Assembly (NCBI RefSeq): GCF_004212635.1
Contig: NZ_PSRT01000080.1
Span: 1-41,163, forward strand
Reading direction: 5' to 3'
Length of the DNA stretch: 41,163 bases
Origin: Bradyrhizobium genosp. SA-3
Lineage (GTDB): Bacteria; Pseudomonadota; Alphaproteobacteria; Rhizobiales; Xanthobacteraceae
Shown here: piece by piece, positions 15,914-23,384 of the stretch
Numbering within the stretch: the stretch's first letter is position 1
Layout: each line of letters starts with the position of its first letter
The notes under the pieces: generated by a model
Told to the model about the DNA's origin: nothing
The model's input: the letters and a program-made list of their open reading frames with translations, nothing else
The model's database searches: none
Position numbers and translations under genes: made by a program

Positions 15914-16327
15914 TCACATTCCTTCCGCCGGGCAGTTCACCATCCAGGGAATGCCGAACTTGTCGACGCACATGCCAAAGCCCTTGGCCCAGAACGTCTT
16001 GCTGAAGGGCATGGTGACGCTGCCGCCGTCGGCGAGCGCATTGAACTTGCGCTCGCCATCCGCGGGGTCCTTGACCGTGATGGAGATCGAGAAGCCCTGC
16101 GGCTTGTGAAAATGCTCGGGCGGCGCATCGGAGCCCATCAATACGCTGCCGTCGGGCAGTGACATCCGCGCATGCATGATCATCTTCTCGCGACCTGGCG
16201 AGGCGGGCACCTCCGGCGGCGCATCCGATGCGCGCATCATTGCATCAATCTTGCCGCCGAGAACCTTGGCGTAATGGTTGAACGCCGCTTCGCAGGTGTC
16301 CTGATAGAACAGATAGGGATTGAGCAT
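15914..16327 (-). CDS. VOC-family PhnB-like protein
   Basis: 137 residues. The start MLNPYLFYQDTCEAAFNHYAKVLGGKI and GSVLMGSDAPPEHFHKPQGFSISITV, then FNALADGGSVTMPFSKTFWAKGFGMCVDKFGIPWMVNC, are characteristic of the PhnB/glyoxalase-like group (also labelled 3-demethylubiquinone methyltransferase-like). Metal-binding ability and reaction are not known. The ATG at 16327 is preceded by AAAGGAGAG; an ATG at 16345 would cover that ribosome site and is rejected. It follows the SRPBCC gene by 30 bp and shares its ECF-type promoter. Confidence 0.88.
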   Translation of the reverse strand: MLNPYLFYQDTCEAAFNHYAKVLGGKIDAMMRASDAPPEVPASPGREKMIMHARMSLPDGSVLMGSDAPPEHFHKPQGFSISITVKDPADGERKFNALADGGSVTMPFSKTFWAKGFGMCVDKFGIPWMVNCPAEGM

Positions 16328-16357
16328 CGTTTCTCTCCTTTTCATTGGTAGTGAGGC

Positions 16358-16897
16358 CTATTGCTTCTCGGTGAGCTTCTTCAGGCTGGCGAGTCCGGCC
16401 TCGAAATCCTTGCCGATCATGCTGTCCATGTTGATGAACACTTGCATCACTTTGGACAGGAAGGGGGCCGGACCGGACATCGCCCATGTGACCAGTGTGG
16501 CATCGCCTTGCGGCACAAAGGTGAACTCGGCGCTGTTATGGCCTTCGAACGGGCGCTCGAAATCGAGCTTGATGCGGAGCCTCGAAGGCGCGTTGGCCTC
16601 GAGGATCTCCATGTGACCGGCGCCAACATTGTTGTTCCCGTCCCAGGCATATGTCGCGCCCTTGCCTTCCGCGGTTCCTCCGAAGGTCCGCTTCATGGCG
16701 GGATCGCGGCTCTCATAGGGTGACCAGGCGGTCCAGCGGCGGAAATCGGCCACCACCGGATAAATCGCATCGGCCGGCGCTTTCACGGCGAGACTGCGCT
16801 CGACGCGGAATGTGTCGGGTTTCGTCAGGGCAAAGACGAGCACGGCCGCAATTCCGGCCGCGAGGACGATGGCAATGACGGCAATGGCTTTCAGCAT
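16358..16897 (-). CDS. SRPBCC (START-like) family protein with N-terminal membrane anchor
   Basis: 179 residues. One membrane helix (about residues 3-25, IAVIAIVLAAGIAAVLVFAL) is followed by a START/polyketide-cyclase-like domain: VERSLAVKAPADAIYPVVADFRRWTAWSPYESRDPAMKRTF, then GHMEILEANAPSRLRIKLDFERPFEG and the long C-terminal helix SMIGKDFEAGLASLKKL. The ligand is unknown. The open frame extends to 16984, but the ATG at 16897 has GGGAGCC upstream and starts the membrane helix. First gene of a two-gene operon with the VOC protein, driven by the TGTCGG-N17-CGTC promoter 27 bp upstream. Confidence 0.88.
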   Translation of the reverse strand: MLKAIAVIAIVLAAGIAAVLVFALTKPDTFRVERSLAVKAPADAIYPVVADFRRWTAWSPYESRDPAMKRTFGGTAEGKGATYAWDGNNNVGAGHMEILEANAPSRLRIKLDFERPFEGHNSAEFTFVPQGDATLVTWAMSGPAPFLSKVMQVFINMDSMIGKDFEAGLASLKKLTEKQ

Positions 16898-16923
16898 GGA
16901 TGGCTCCCGGGATACGGGCGTAG

Positions 16924-16950
16924 GACGAACGAGGGAGACCTCGGCCGACA
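16924..16950 (-). promoter_or_regulatory. ECF42-type promoter of the SRPBCC-VOC operon
   Basis: On the minus strand TGTCGG (16950-16945), 17 bases, then CGTC (16927-16924), 27 bp from the SRPBCC start. The upstream AAATTTCGTTTC matches in position the A/T-rich stretch of the other two promoters. Confidence 0.65.
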
Positions 16951-16986
16951 AGACCGAAACGAAATTTTTGGCGGCTTCTCTCACCG

Positions 16987-17063
16987 GTCATTCCGGGGCA
17001 GTCCGCAGGACTGAACCCGGAATCTCAAGATTCCGGGTTCTCTCTTCGGGCGCTCTGGAATGA
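16987..17063. repeat. Intergenic mosaic repeat with nested hairpins
   Basis: Outer arms GTCATTCC / GGAATGAC and an inner perfect 12-bp pair AACCCGGAATCT / AGATTCCGGGTT (17014-17039). It sits in the gap between the SRPBCC operon and the ECF gene. The pattern matches a family I know from Bradyrhizobium and relatives. Confidence 0.65.
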
Positions 17064-17075
17064 CGCGAAGCCGCG

Positions 17076-18362
17076 TCACTTCGCCTTGGCGCTTTCCTTC
17101 GGCTTCGGCTGGCTGTCCCGGATCAGGCGATCGAGATGCATGCGGATGTGGGCGGCTTCCGCGGAGGTGTTGGCGAGCGCAATGGCGCGGTCGAAGGCGA
17201 TGCGGGCCTCGTCGTTGCGGCCGAGCTGCATCAGGAAGGCGCCGCGCACGCCGTAGAAATGGAAATAGTTGGCAAGCTTCGGCGCCAGCGGCTCGATCAG
17301 CTCGAGTGCGGCCTGCGGTCCGCGCACCTTGGAGACCGCGACCGCGCGGTTGAGCGTCACCACCGGCGAAGGCTGCACCACTTCGAGCGCGCCGTAGAGC
17401 AGGTCGATCTGCGTCCAGTCGGTCTCCTCCGGCGCCGATGCGCGCGCATGCAGCGCGGCGATCGCCGCCTGGATCTGATAGGGCCCGCTGCGGCGGTGGC
17501 GCATCGCCTTGTCGATCAGGGCGAGGCCCTCCGCGATCATGGTGCCGTTCCACTGCGAACGATCCTGGTCCTCCAGCAGGATCAGCGACCCGTCCGCGGC
17601 AAAGCGCGCGGCGCTGCGCGCATGTTGCAACAGGATCAGCGCCGTCAGGCCCATGATCTCCGGCTCGCTCTGGAACAGCCGCAACAGCAGCCGCGCCAGG
17701 CGGATCGCCTCCTCGCACAGCGGCTTGCGAAGCTCTGCGGTATCGCCGCTCGCCGAATAGCCTTCGTTGAAGATCAGGTAAATCATCGCCGCGACGCCGG
17801 CGAGCCGCTCGGATCGCTCGACCGCGCCGGGTGCTTCGAAGGGTACGCCGGCGTCAGCGACCTTCGCCTTGGCGCGCGTGATGCGCTGCTCCATCGCAGC
17901 TTCCGAGACCAGAAAGGCGCGCGCGATCTGCTTCACCGTGAGACCGGAGACGATGCGCAGCGCCAGCGCGATCTGCTGCGTCGCCGGCAGTTGCGGATGG
18001 CAGCAGATGAACATCAGCCGCAAAATGTCGTCGCGGTAGTGCGAGCCGTCGAGCCGCTCGGCAAGCGCCCCTTCGGCGTCGTCGAGATCGGAGATCGCCT
18101 GGTCGTCCTCCGGCAGCGGCTGCTGCTTGCGGGCGCGGCGGACCTCGTCGATCGCGACGTTGCGGCCGACCATGATCAGCCAGGCCGCGGGATCGCGCGG
18201 CGGCCCGTTCTGCGGCCAGGTTTTCAGCGCGCGCAGACAGGCGTTCTGAAAAGCCTCCTCAGCGGTGTCGAGATCGCGGAAATAGCGCAGCAGCGCGCCG
18301 ACCGCCTGGGGGCGCGCCGAGGTCAGCGCTGTCTCGATCCAGGCGGTATCGGCCTCGCTCAC
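17076..18362 (-). CDS. ECF42-type RNA polymerase sigma factor with TPR-like C-terminal extension
   Basis: 428 residues, far longer than a simple ECF sigma factor (about 190). Sigma2 is at about 10-90 (LRYFRDLDTAEEAFQNACLRALKTW, AAWLIMVGRNVAIDEVRR), sigma4 at about 118-172 (ALALRIVSGLTVKQIARAFLVSEAAMEQRITRAKAKV). The remaining 250 residues are helical with TPR-like repeats (LNEGYSASGDTAELRKPLCEEAIRLARLL, FHFYGVRGAFLMQLGRNDEARIAFDRAIAL), as in group ECF42, where this extension replaces an anti-sigma factor. The GTG start at 18362 overlaps the DGPF stop by 4 bp (GTGA), so translation is coupled. The promoter of the operon matches two others nearby, predicting self-activation and control of those operons. 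Confidence 0.93.
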   Translation of the reverse strand: MSEADTAWIETALTSARPQAVGALLRYFRDLDTAEEAFQNACLRALKTWPQNGPPRDPAAWLIMVGRNVAIDEVRRARKQQPLPEDDQAISDLDDAEGALAERLDGSHYRDDILRLMFICCHPQLPATQQIALALRIVSGLTVKQIARAFLVSEAAMEQRITRAKAKVADAGVPFEAPGAVERSERLAGVAAMIYLIFNEGYSASGDTAELRKPLCEEAIRLARLLLRLFQSEPEIMGLTALILLQHARSAARFAADGSLILLEDQDRSQWNGTMIAEGLALIDKAMRHRRSGPYQIQAAIAALHARASAPEETDWTQIDLLYGALEVVQPSPVVTLNRAVAVSKVRGPQAALELIEPLAPKLANYFHFYGVRGAFLMQLGRNDEARIAFDRAIALANTSAEAAHIRMHLDRLIRDSQPKPKESAKAK

Positions 18363-18727
18363 GTCAAATTCCCTCCGGGCCTGAACACGCCGACGGGACG
18401 CACCTCATAGGCACCGCCGGGATTGGCAGCGCCGAGCTCGCGCGCGACGTCGAGCGCGTCGTCAAGGTTCTTGCAGTCGACGATATAGAAGCCGAGCAGC
18501 TGCTCCTTGGTCTCCGCATAGGGGCCATCAAGCACCAGCGGCGGGTCTTCCTTGCGCAACGTCGCCGCCGCAGTGGTCGGCAGCAGCCGCGCCACCGGCC
18601 CGAGCCGGCCCTGCTGTGTGAGCTTCTCCTGCACCACGGCGAGCTTCTTCATCACGGCCTCGTCCTGGTCCTTGCTCCAGGAGCCGACGAAGTCCTCATC
18701 GTGATAGCAAAGAATGGCGTAAAGCAT
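18359..18727 (-). CDS. DGPF-family partner of the ECF42 sigma factor
   Basis: 122 residues. MLYAILCYHDEDFVGSWSKDQDEAVMKKL and the signature LVLDGPYAETKEQLLGFYIVDCKNLDDALDVAREL identify the DGPF/YCII family (here DGPY instead of DGPF). In ECF42 loci a gene of this type is nearly always next to the sigma gene and is its regulatory target. The ATG at 18727 starts the family domain; the open frame up to 18883 has no support. The stop overlaps the sigma start. A TGTCGG-N17-CGTC promoter lies 29 bp upstream. Confidence 0.92.
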   Translation of the reverse strand: MLYAILCYHDEDFVGSWSKDQDEAVMKKLAVVQEKLTQQGRLGPVARLLPTTAAATLRKEDPPLVLDGPYAETKEQLLGFYIVDCKNLDDALDVARELGAANPGGAYEVRPVGVFRPGGNLT

Positions 18728-18755
18728 GGGCGACACTTTCCTCGTCTGTTCTAAA

Positions 18756-18782
18756 GACGCGCCAATATGCCCCGCCCCGACA
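18756..18782 (-). promoter_or_regulatory. ECF42-type promoter of the DGPF-ECF42 operon
   Basis: On the minus strand TGTCGG (18782-18777), 17 bases, then CGTC (18759-18756), 29 bp from the DGPF start. It shares the stretch CTGTCGGGGCGG, an A/T-rich element upstream and CGTCTT at the -10 with the promoter at 13372-13398. Confidence 0.7.
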
Positions 18783-18867
18783 GGGCTGCGGAAAAAATTT
18801 GCAAGAAAAATCCGGCAGATCGTGCCAAGGAGGGCCTTCTCAAGCGGAACTCGATGAGGCACTTCGA

Positions 18868-19833
18868 ATGACCAAAGGCACACTGGCCGTCCTGATCAAC
18901 AGCACGCAGCAGAACTGGCTGCCGGAGCGCTGGAAGGCCCGGTTCGACGCGGTCTGCGGCGGCCGCCGCGTGGTGCTGCTGCCCGATTCCGCCCTTGATC
19001 CGGCCGAGGTGCACTATGCCGCCGTGTGGAAGCCGGTGCCGGGCGATCTCGGTGCGTTCCCCAATCTGCGTGCGATCTTCAATCTCGGCGCCGGCGTCGA
19101 CGCGCTGATGGCCGACGAGAGCCTGCCCGATGTGCCGCTGGTGCGCGTCGCCGTGCCCGACCTGACCAACCGCATGACCGAATATGTCGTGCTGCATGTG
19201 CTGATGCACCATCGCCAGGAGCTCTATTTGCGCCAGTGCCAGCGCGAGAAGCGCTGGGAGCCGACATATCAATGGCCGGCGAGCGCGGTCACCGTTGGCG
19301 TCATGGGGCTCGGCACGCTGGGCACTGATGCGGCCGATGTACTGCGCCGGCTCGGCTTCCGCGTCACCGGCTGGAGCCGCAGCCCGCGCACGATCGAGGG
19401 CGTCGAATGCTTCCACGGCACGGACGGAATCGACGCGTTCCTGCGCGCGACCGACATCCTGGTCTGCCTGCTGCCGCTGACGCCGGACACGCATGGCATC
19501 CTCAACCGCGACGCCTTCACCAAGCTCAACCGCAACAGCCCGCTCGGCGCGCCGGTGCTGATCAATGCCGGCCGCGGCGGCTTGCAGAACGAAGCCGACA
19601 TCCTGGCCTGCCTCGACGACGGCACGCTGGGCGCCGCCTCGCTCGACGTCTTCGTCCAGGAGCCGCAGCCGGCAGACAGCCGATTCTGGACCCATCCCAA
19701 GGTGCTGCTGACCCCGCACAATGCGGCCGACACCGACGCGGACGCGATCTCGGCCTACGTCGCCGAGCAGATCGCGCGGTTCGAGGCGGGCGGCGTGCTG
19801 GAGAACGTGGTGGATCGGGTCAGGGGGTATTAG
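18868..19833 (+). CDS. ghrA: GhrA-like glyoxylate/hydroxypyruvate reductase
   Basis: 321 residues, D-isomer 2-hydroxyacid dehydrogenase family. It reduces glyoxylate or hydroxypyruvate with NAD(P)H. The Rossmann motif VGVMGLGTLG is near residue 148; the catalytic triad is Arg236 (NAGRGG), Glu265 (VQEPQP) and His284 (TPHNAA). Overall layout matches the GhrA branch (TNRMTEYVVLHVLMHHR, TWSRSPR-like cofactor region GWSRSPRTIEG). The open frame extends to 18799, but the ATG at 18868 starts the fold. Divergent from the DGPF-ECF42 operon across 140 bp. Confidence 0.88.
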   Translation: MTKGTLAVLINSTQQNWLPERWKARFDAVCGGRRVVLLPDSALDPAEVHYAAVWKPVPGDLGAFPNLRAIFNLGAGVDALMADESLPDVPLVRVAVPDLTNRMTEYVVLHVLMHHRQELYLRQCQREKRWEPTYQWPASAVTVGVMGLGTLGTDAADVLRRLGFRVTGWSRSPRTIEGVECFHGTDGIDAFLRATDILVCLLPLTPDTHGILNRDAFTKLNRNSPLGAPVLINAGRGGLQNEADILACLDDGTLGAASLDVFVQEPQPADSRFWTHPKVLLTPHNAADTDADAISAYVAEQIARFEAGGVLENVVDRVRGY

Positions 19834-19877
19834 GGCTCGCCTGGTTGGAAGAGGCACGACCGCGCCTCACCCTTGAT

Positions 19878-20015
19878 GTCGTCCTGGCGAAAGCCAGGAC
19901 CCAATTACCCCACGGAGAAGTTGCGGCGTACTTCCTGGGCTAATGGGTCCTGGATCTGCGCTCCGCCCTGGACAACGCTACGCGTTGCCAAGAGCTGCGC
20001 TTGTCCAGGACGACG
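19878..20015. repeat. Mosaic intergenic repeat, copy 1
   Basis: Begins GTCGTCCTGGCGAAAGCCAG and ends with the complementary TGTCCAGGACGACG; inside is TGGGTCCTGGATCTGCGCTC. The same blocks recur at 22290-22432. An open frame runs through it into the chemoreceptor gene but is not protein-like. Confidence 0.75.
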
Positions 20016-20030
20016 CAAACATACTCGGAT

Positions 20031-20176
20031 GTCGTCCCGGCCTAGTGCGCAATTGCGCACGGGGGGCTGGGACCCATACCGCGGCATCTATCGATTGTGG
20101 TCGGTATCAGTACCAACACCGAGTCTTCGCCAAACGACGGCCTGTGGTTATGGGTCCCGGCCTCCGCCGGGACGAC
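20031..20176. repeat. Mosaic intergenic repeat, copy 2
   Basis: Begins GTCGTCCCGG and ends TATGGGTCCCGGCCTCCGCC followed by GGGACGAC. Its core GAGTCTTCGCCAAACGAC is shared with copies 3 and 4 with small changes. It directly abuts copy 1 before the chemoreceptor gene; with copy 1 it accounts for most of the 459-bp gap 19834-20292. Confidence 0.75.
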
Positions 20177-20292
20177 ACCGTTGGTTTGGCAATCGCCCGC
20201 ACACCGCAACCACCATCCTCCTCCCCCGTTCACCCTCTCTTAGCGAGAAGTTGATAGGCGTTGTTAATCAACGCTCAACGAATGAGTCGGAC

Positions 20293-22259
20293 ATGCGGGC
20301 AAACCTCGGCCTCAGGATGCGGATCACGGTTGCGCTGGCGGTGACGGCGGCGGCGACCGCCCTGTTTGCCGTGCTCGGGGCGATGTGGATCATCGCCGGG
20401 ATCATCGACCGGGCCGACCAGCGCGAGCTGCGCAGCCATTACGATGCGCTGCAATCGCGCATCGCCGAGGAATCGCATCGCGCCGCCGCGATGAGCGCCG
20501 TAGTCGCGTCGATGCCGGCGACGCAAGAGGCCATGGCGAAGCAGGATCGCGAGGCGCTGGTGCGCCTGTTCGGACCGGTCTTTGCCGCGACCAAGTCGGA
20601 CTACGGCGTCGATCAGTTCCAGTTCCATGTGGCGCCGGCGACCTCGTTCCTGCGGGTACACCAGCCGCCGAAATTCGGCGACGACCTCTCCGGCTTTCGC
20701 AAGACGGTCGTCGTCGCCAACCAGGACCGCAAGGTCGTGGTCGGTCTCGAGGGCGGTGTGGCCGGCCTCGGCATCCGCGGCGTGGTGCCGATCGCGCAAG
20801 CCGGCAAGCATCTCGGCACGGTCGAATTCGGTCTGACCTTCGGCCAACCTTTCTTCGACGACTTCAAGGCCAACCGCCATGTCGACGTCGCCTTCCATCT
20901 CGCCGACGGTTCAAGCTTCAAGCTGTTCGGTGGCACGCTGAAGGGCAAGAGCTTCTTCGATGCGGCCGATTACGGCCGCGCCACCGGCGGCGACTTCACG
21001 GTGCGGCAGGCCAAGCTCGACACGACGCCGGTCGCCGCGTTGCTCGGACCGATCAAGGATTTTTCCGGCAAACCGCTCGGCGCGGTCGAGCTGGTGATGG
21101 ACAATGCCGACTACGAGGCCTCGGCCGACCGCGCCTGGATGCTCGCAATCGGGATCGCCGCGCTCGGGCTCGTGCTGGCCGCGATCGTCGGCTATCTCAT
21201 CGCTCGCAGCATTTCGCGCCCGATCATCTCGATCACGAGCGTGATGCGCGAGCTCGCGGACGGGCGTCTCGACGTTACCATTCCAGCCAGCAAAGCGAAT
21301 GACGAGGTCGGCGCAATGGTGAAGGCCGTCGCGGTGTTCCGCGACAATGCCGTAAGCTTTAGCAAACTCCAGGCCGAGCAGCTCGAGGCCAAGGCACAGT
21401 CCGAAGCGGAGAAGCGGCGCGCTTTCGGAGCGCTCGCCGACAATTTCGAAGCCAGCATCCGCGACGTCGTCACCACGGTATCCTCGGCCGCAGTCGAGAT
21501 GGAGCACACCGCGCGCTCGATGTCCGAGATCGTCGAGCAGTCACGGCAACAGACCCGCACGGTGTCTTCGGCCTCGGCGCTGGCCTCAGAGAACGTCCAG
21601 ACGGTTGCGGCCGCCGCGGAAGAATTGTCCTCGTCCATGACCGAGATCAGCCGCCGCCTCGCCCATGCGACCGAGGTCGTCGGCAGGGCTGCGAGCGACG
21701 GGGAGCGGTCGAATGCACGCGTGCAGAGCCTTGCCGACGCCGCGCAAAAGATCGGCGACGTCGTCTCCTTCATCAACGGCATTGCGGGACAGACCAATCT
21801 GCTCGCGCTGAACGCGACGATCGAGGCGGCGCGCGCGGGCGAAGCCGGCCGCGGCTTTGCCGTGGTCGCCTCCGAGGTGAAAGCGCTGGCGACCCAGACC
21901 GCGAAGGCGACGGAGGAGATCGGCGCGCAGGTGACAGCGGTACAGGGAGAGACCATCGGTGCTGTCGACGGCATCCAGTCGATCTGTGCGACGATCCGCG
22001 AGGTCGACGAAATCTCGGCCGCGATTGCGGCGGCCGTCGGTCAGCAAGGCACGGCGACACAGGAGATCGCCCAGAACGTCCAGCAGGCCGCGGCTCGCAC
22101 CGGCGAGGTCTCGCAAACATCTCCGGCGTCACCGCCGGTATCGCGGCGACCGGCACCGCGGCTGAGGAAGTGCTGGGATCGGCGATCGAGCTGTCAAAGC
22201 AGTCGCAGCGGCTGCGGGACGAAGTGGACCGCTTCCTCGCGCATATCCGCGCGGCGTAG
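20293..22259 (+). CDS. Methyl-accepting chemotaxis protein with a C-terminal frameshift
   Basis: Chemoreceptor of about 655 residues if the frame is restored. Membrane helix 1 at about 12-38, a periplasmic cache-type sensor (about 39-277), helix 2 at about 279-301, HAMP at about 299-352, and the cytoplasmic signalling domain with the conserved tip GQTNLLALNATIEAARAGEA around residue 500. After NVQQAAARTGEVSQ (near 22114) the frame changes: as written it runs to 22341 with a Arg/Ser-rich tail partly encoded in a repeat. Shifting one base at the CAAAC run gives NISGVTAGIAATGTAAEEVL and a normal receptor end DEVDRFLAHIRAA with stop at 22257-22259. One missing A explains it. The ATG at 20293 begins helix 1; upstream open frame is repeat. 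Confidence 0.85.
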
Positions 22260-22289
22260 CTGGGCGCGGGATTGCGCCACAACAATAGT

Positions 22290-22432
22290 GTCGTCCTGGC
22301 GAAAGCCAGGACCCATTACCCCAAGAGGAAGTTGCGAGTGACGGCGGCAACTCCGAGTCTTCACCAAACCACATGCGGTGGCTATGGGTCCTGGATCTGC
22401 GCTCCGCTTCGCTGTGCCTGTCCAGGACGACG
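22290..22432. repeat. Mosaic intergenic repeat, copy 3
   Basis: Same ends as copy 1 (GTCGTCCTGGCGAAAGCCAG ... TGTCCAGGACGACG) with core GAGTCTTCACCAAACCAC. It starts 30 bp after the restored chemoreceptor stop. Confidence 0.75.
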
Positions 22433-22462
22433 TCGGGGAAGTAGCTCGCGTTACAAACTCCG

Positions 22463-22595
22463 TGTCATCCCGGCGGAGGCCGGGACCCATACCGCGTGAT
22501 TCATCGATTGGGCGCGGTGAGAGTAGACTCGTCATCAAAAGTCTTCGCCTAACCACTCCCTGTGGCTCTGGGTCCCGGCCTCCGCCGGGACGACG
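22463..22595. repeat. Mosaic intergenic repeat, copy 4
   Basis: Begins GTCATCCCGGCGGAGGCCGG and ends GGTCCCGGCCTCCGCCGGGA; core AAGTCTTCGCCTAACCAC. It fills the gap between copy 3 and the TetR gene, so 22260-22635 is almost entirely repeat. Confidence 0.75.
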
Positions 22596-22635
22596 TCGGA
22601 GAGAGATGGTACTGCTTCACGCGCACCGCGGCGGC

Positions 22636-23280
22636 TTAGCCCTTGGCCCCCACCATCACGTCGATCGCGCCGCTGACGATCGCCTCCAGCTCCTTGCGCG
22701 GGACGCGGGCGCGGGAACGGATGGCGATCGTGTGCACGGTCGCGGATGCGACTTGCGCCAGCACCGACGGGTCGGCGCTATCAGGCAGCTCGCCTTTCTC
22801 CTTGGCGCGGTGGAAGCAATTGGCAAAGGCCTTGTCGAGCTCGGTGAAACCTTCGAGCACCATGGCGCGGATCTCAGGATCACTCACCGCCTCGGAGGCC
22901 GCAGTCACCACCGTGAAGCAGCCGCGCGGACCAGTGTCGCCCGAGAGATAGATGTTCAGCGCGGAAGCGAAAATGCGCTCGAGCCGCTGGCGTACCGGCA
23001 TCTCCTGACGAAAGATCTCCACCATCGATGCGCGCGCTTCCTCGCGATAGCGCCGGTAGCTCTTGATGTAGAGCTCGCGCTTGTCGCCGAAGGCGCCATA
23101 GAGGCTCGGGCGGTTCATGCCGGTGGCTTCGCTGAGATCGTCGAGCGAGGTCGCGGCAAAGCCCTGCTTGCGGAACAGGTCGAGCGCTCTGCCGAGCGCG
23201 ACATCGGGCTGGTATGCACGCGGCCGGCCGCGGCGCTTGGGTCCGTTGGCAGCAGCTGGCGGTTTCGATTTTTGTACCAT
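22636..23280 (-). CDS. TetR/AcrR family transcriptional regulator
   Basis: 214 residues. A basic N-terminus (KRRGRPRAY) precedes the DNA-binding domain (about 24-72) with the helix-turn-helix ATSLDDLSEATGMNRPSLYGAFGDKRELY. The ligand domain (about 85-205; GPRGCFTVVTAASEAVSDPEIRAMVLEGFTELDKAFANCFHRAKEKGELP) is of the TetR_C type found in regulators of small detoxification genes. It is divergent from a glutathione S-transferase across 104 bp, the classical regulator-target layout. An 11-bp inverted repeat links its first codons with the GST leader. Confidence 0.93.
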   Translation of the reverse strand: MVQKSKPPAAANGPKRRGRPRAYQPDVALGRALDLFRKQGFAATSLDDLSEATGMNRPSLYGAFGDKRELYIKSYRRYREEARASMVEIFRQEMPVRQRLERIFASALNIYLSGDTGPRGCFTVVTAASEAVSDPEIRAMVLEGFTELDKAFANCFHRAKEKGELPDSADPSVLAQVASATVHTIAIRSRARVPRKELEAIVSGAIDVMVGAKG

Positions 23281-23333
23281 TTCGCAAATTAATCCTTGAC
23301 CTACCCCATATTATGCAAGACAGTACAAAAATC
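23267..23333. promoter_or_regulatory. Distant inverted repeat in the TetR/GST divergent promoter
   Basis: GATTTTTGTAC (23267-23277, inside the first TetR codons) and GTACAAAAATC (23323-23333) are perfect 11-bp inverted copies 45 bp apart. A TTGACC -35-like box lies between them at 23295-23300. Each copy could be half of an operator or a separate weak site. Confidence 0.35.
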
Positions 23334-23384
23334 AATCTGGCCAGGTTGAGCGACACCCAAAGGAATTGCCCAAGGAGGCTACAG

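Noticed and set aside
19873..20292. 140-codon upstream extension of the chemoreceptor
   Set aside because: It runs through two mosaic repeats, has no protein-like features, and the ATG at 20293 begins the first membrane helix.
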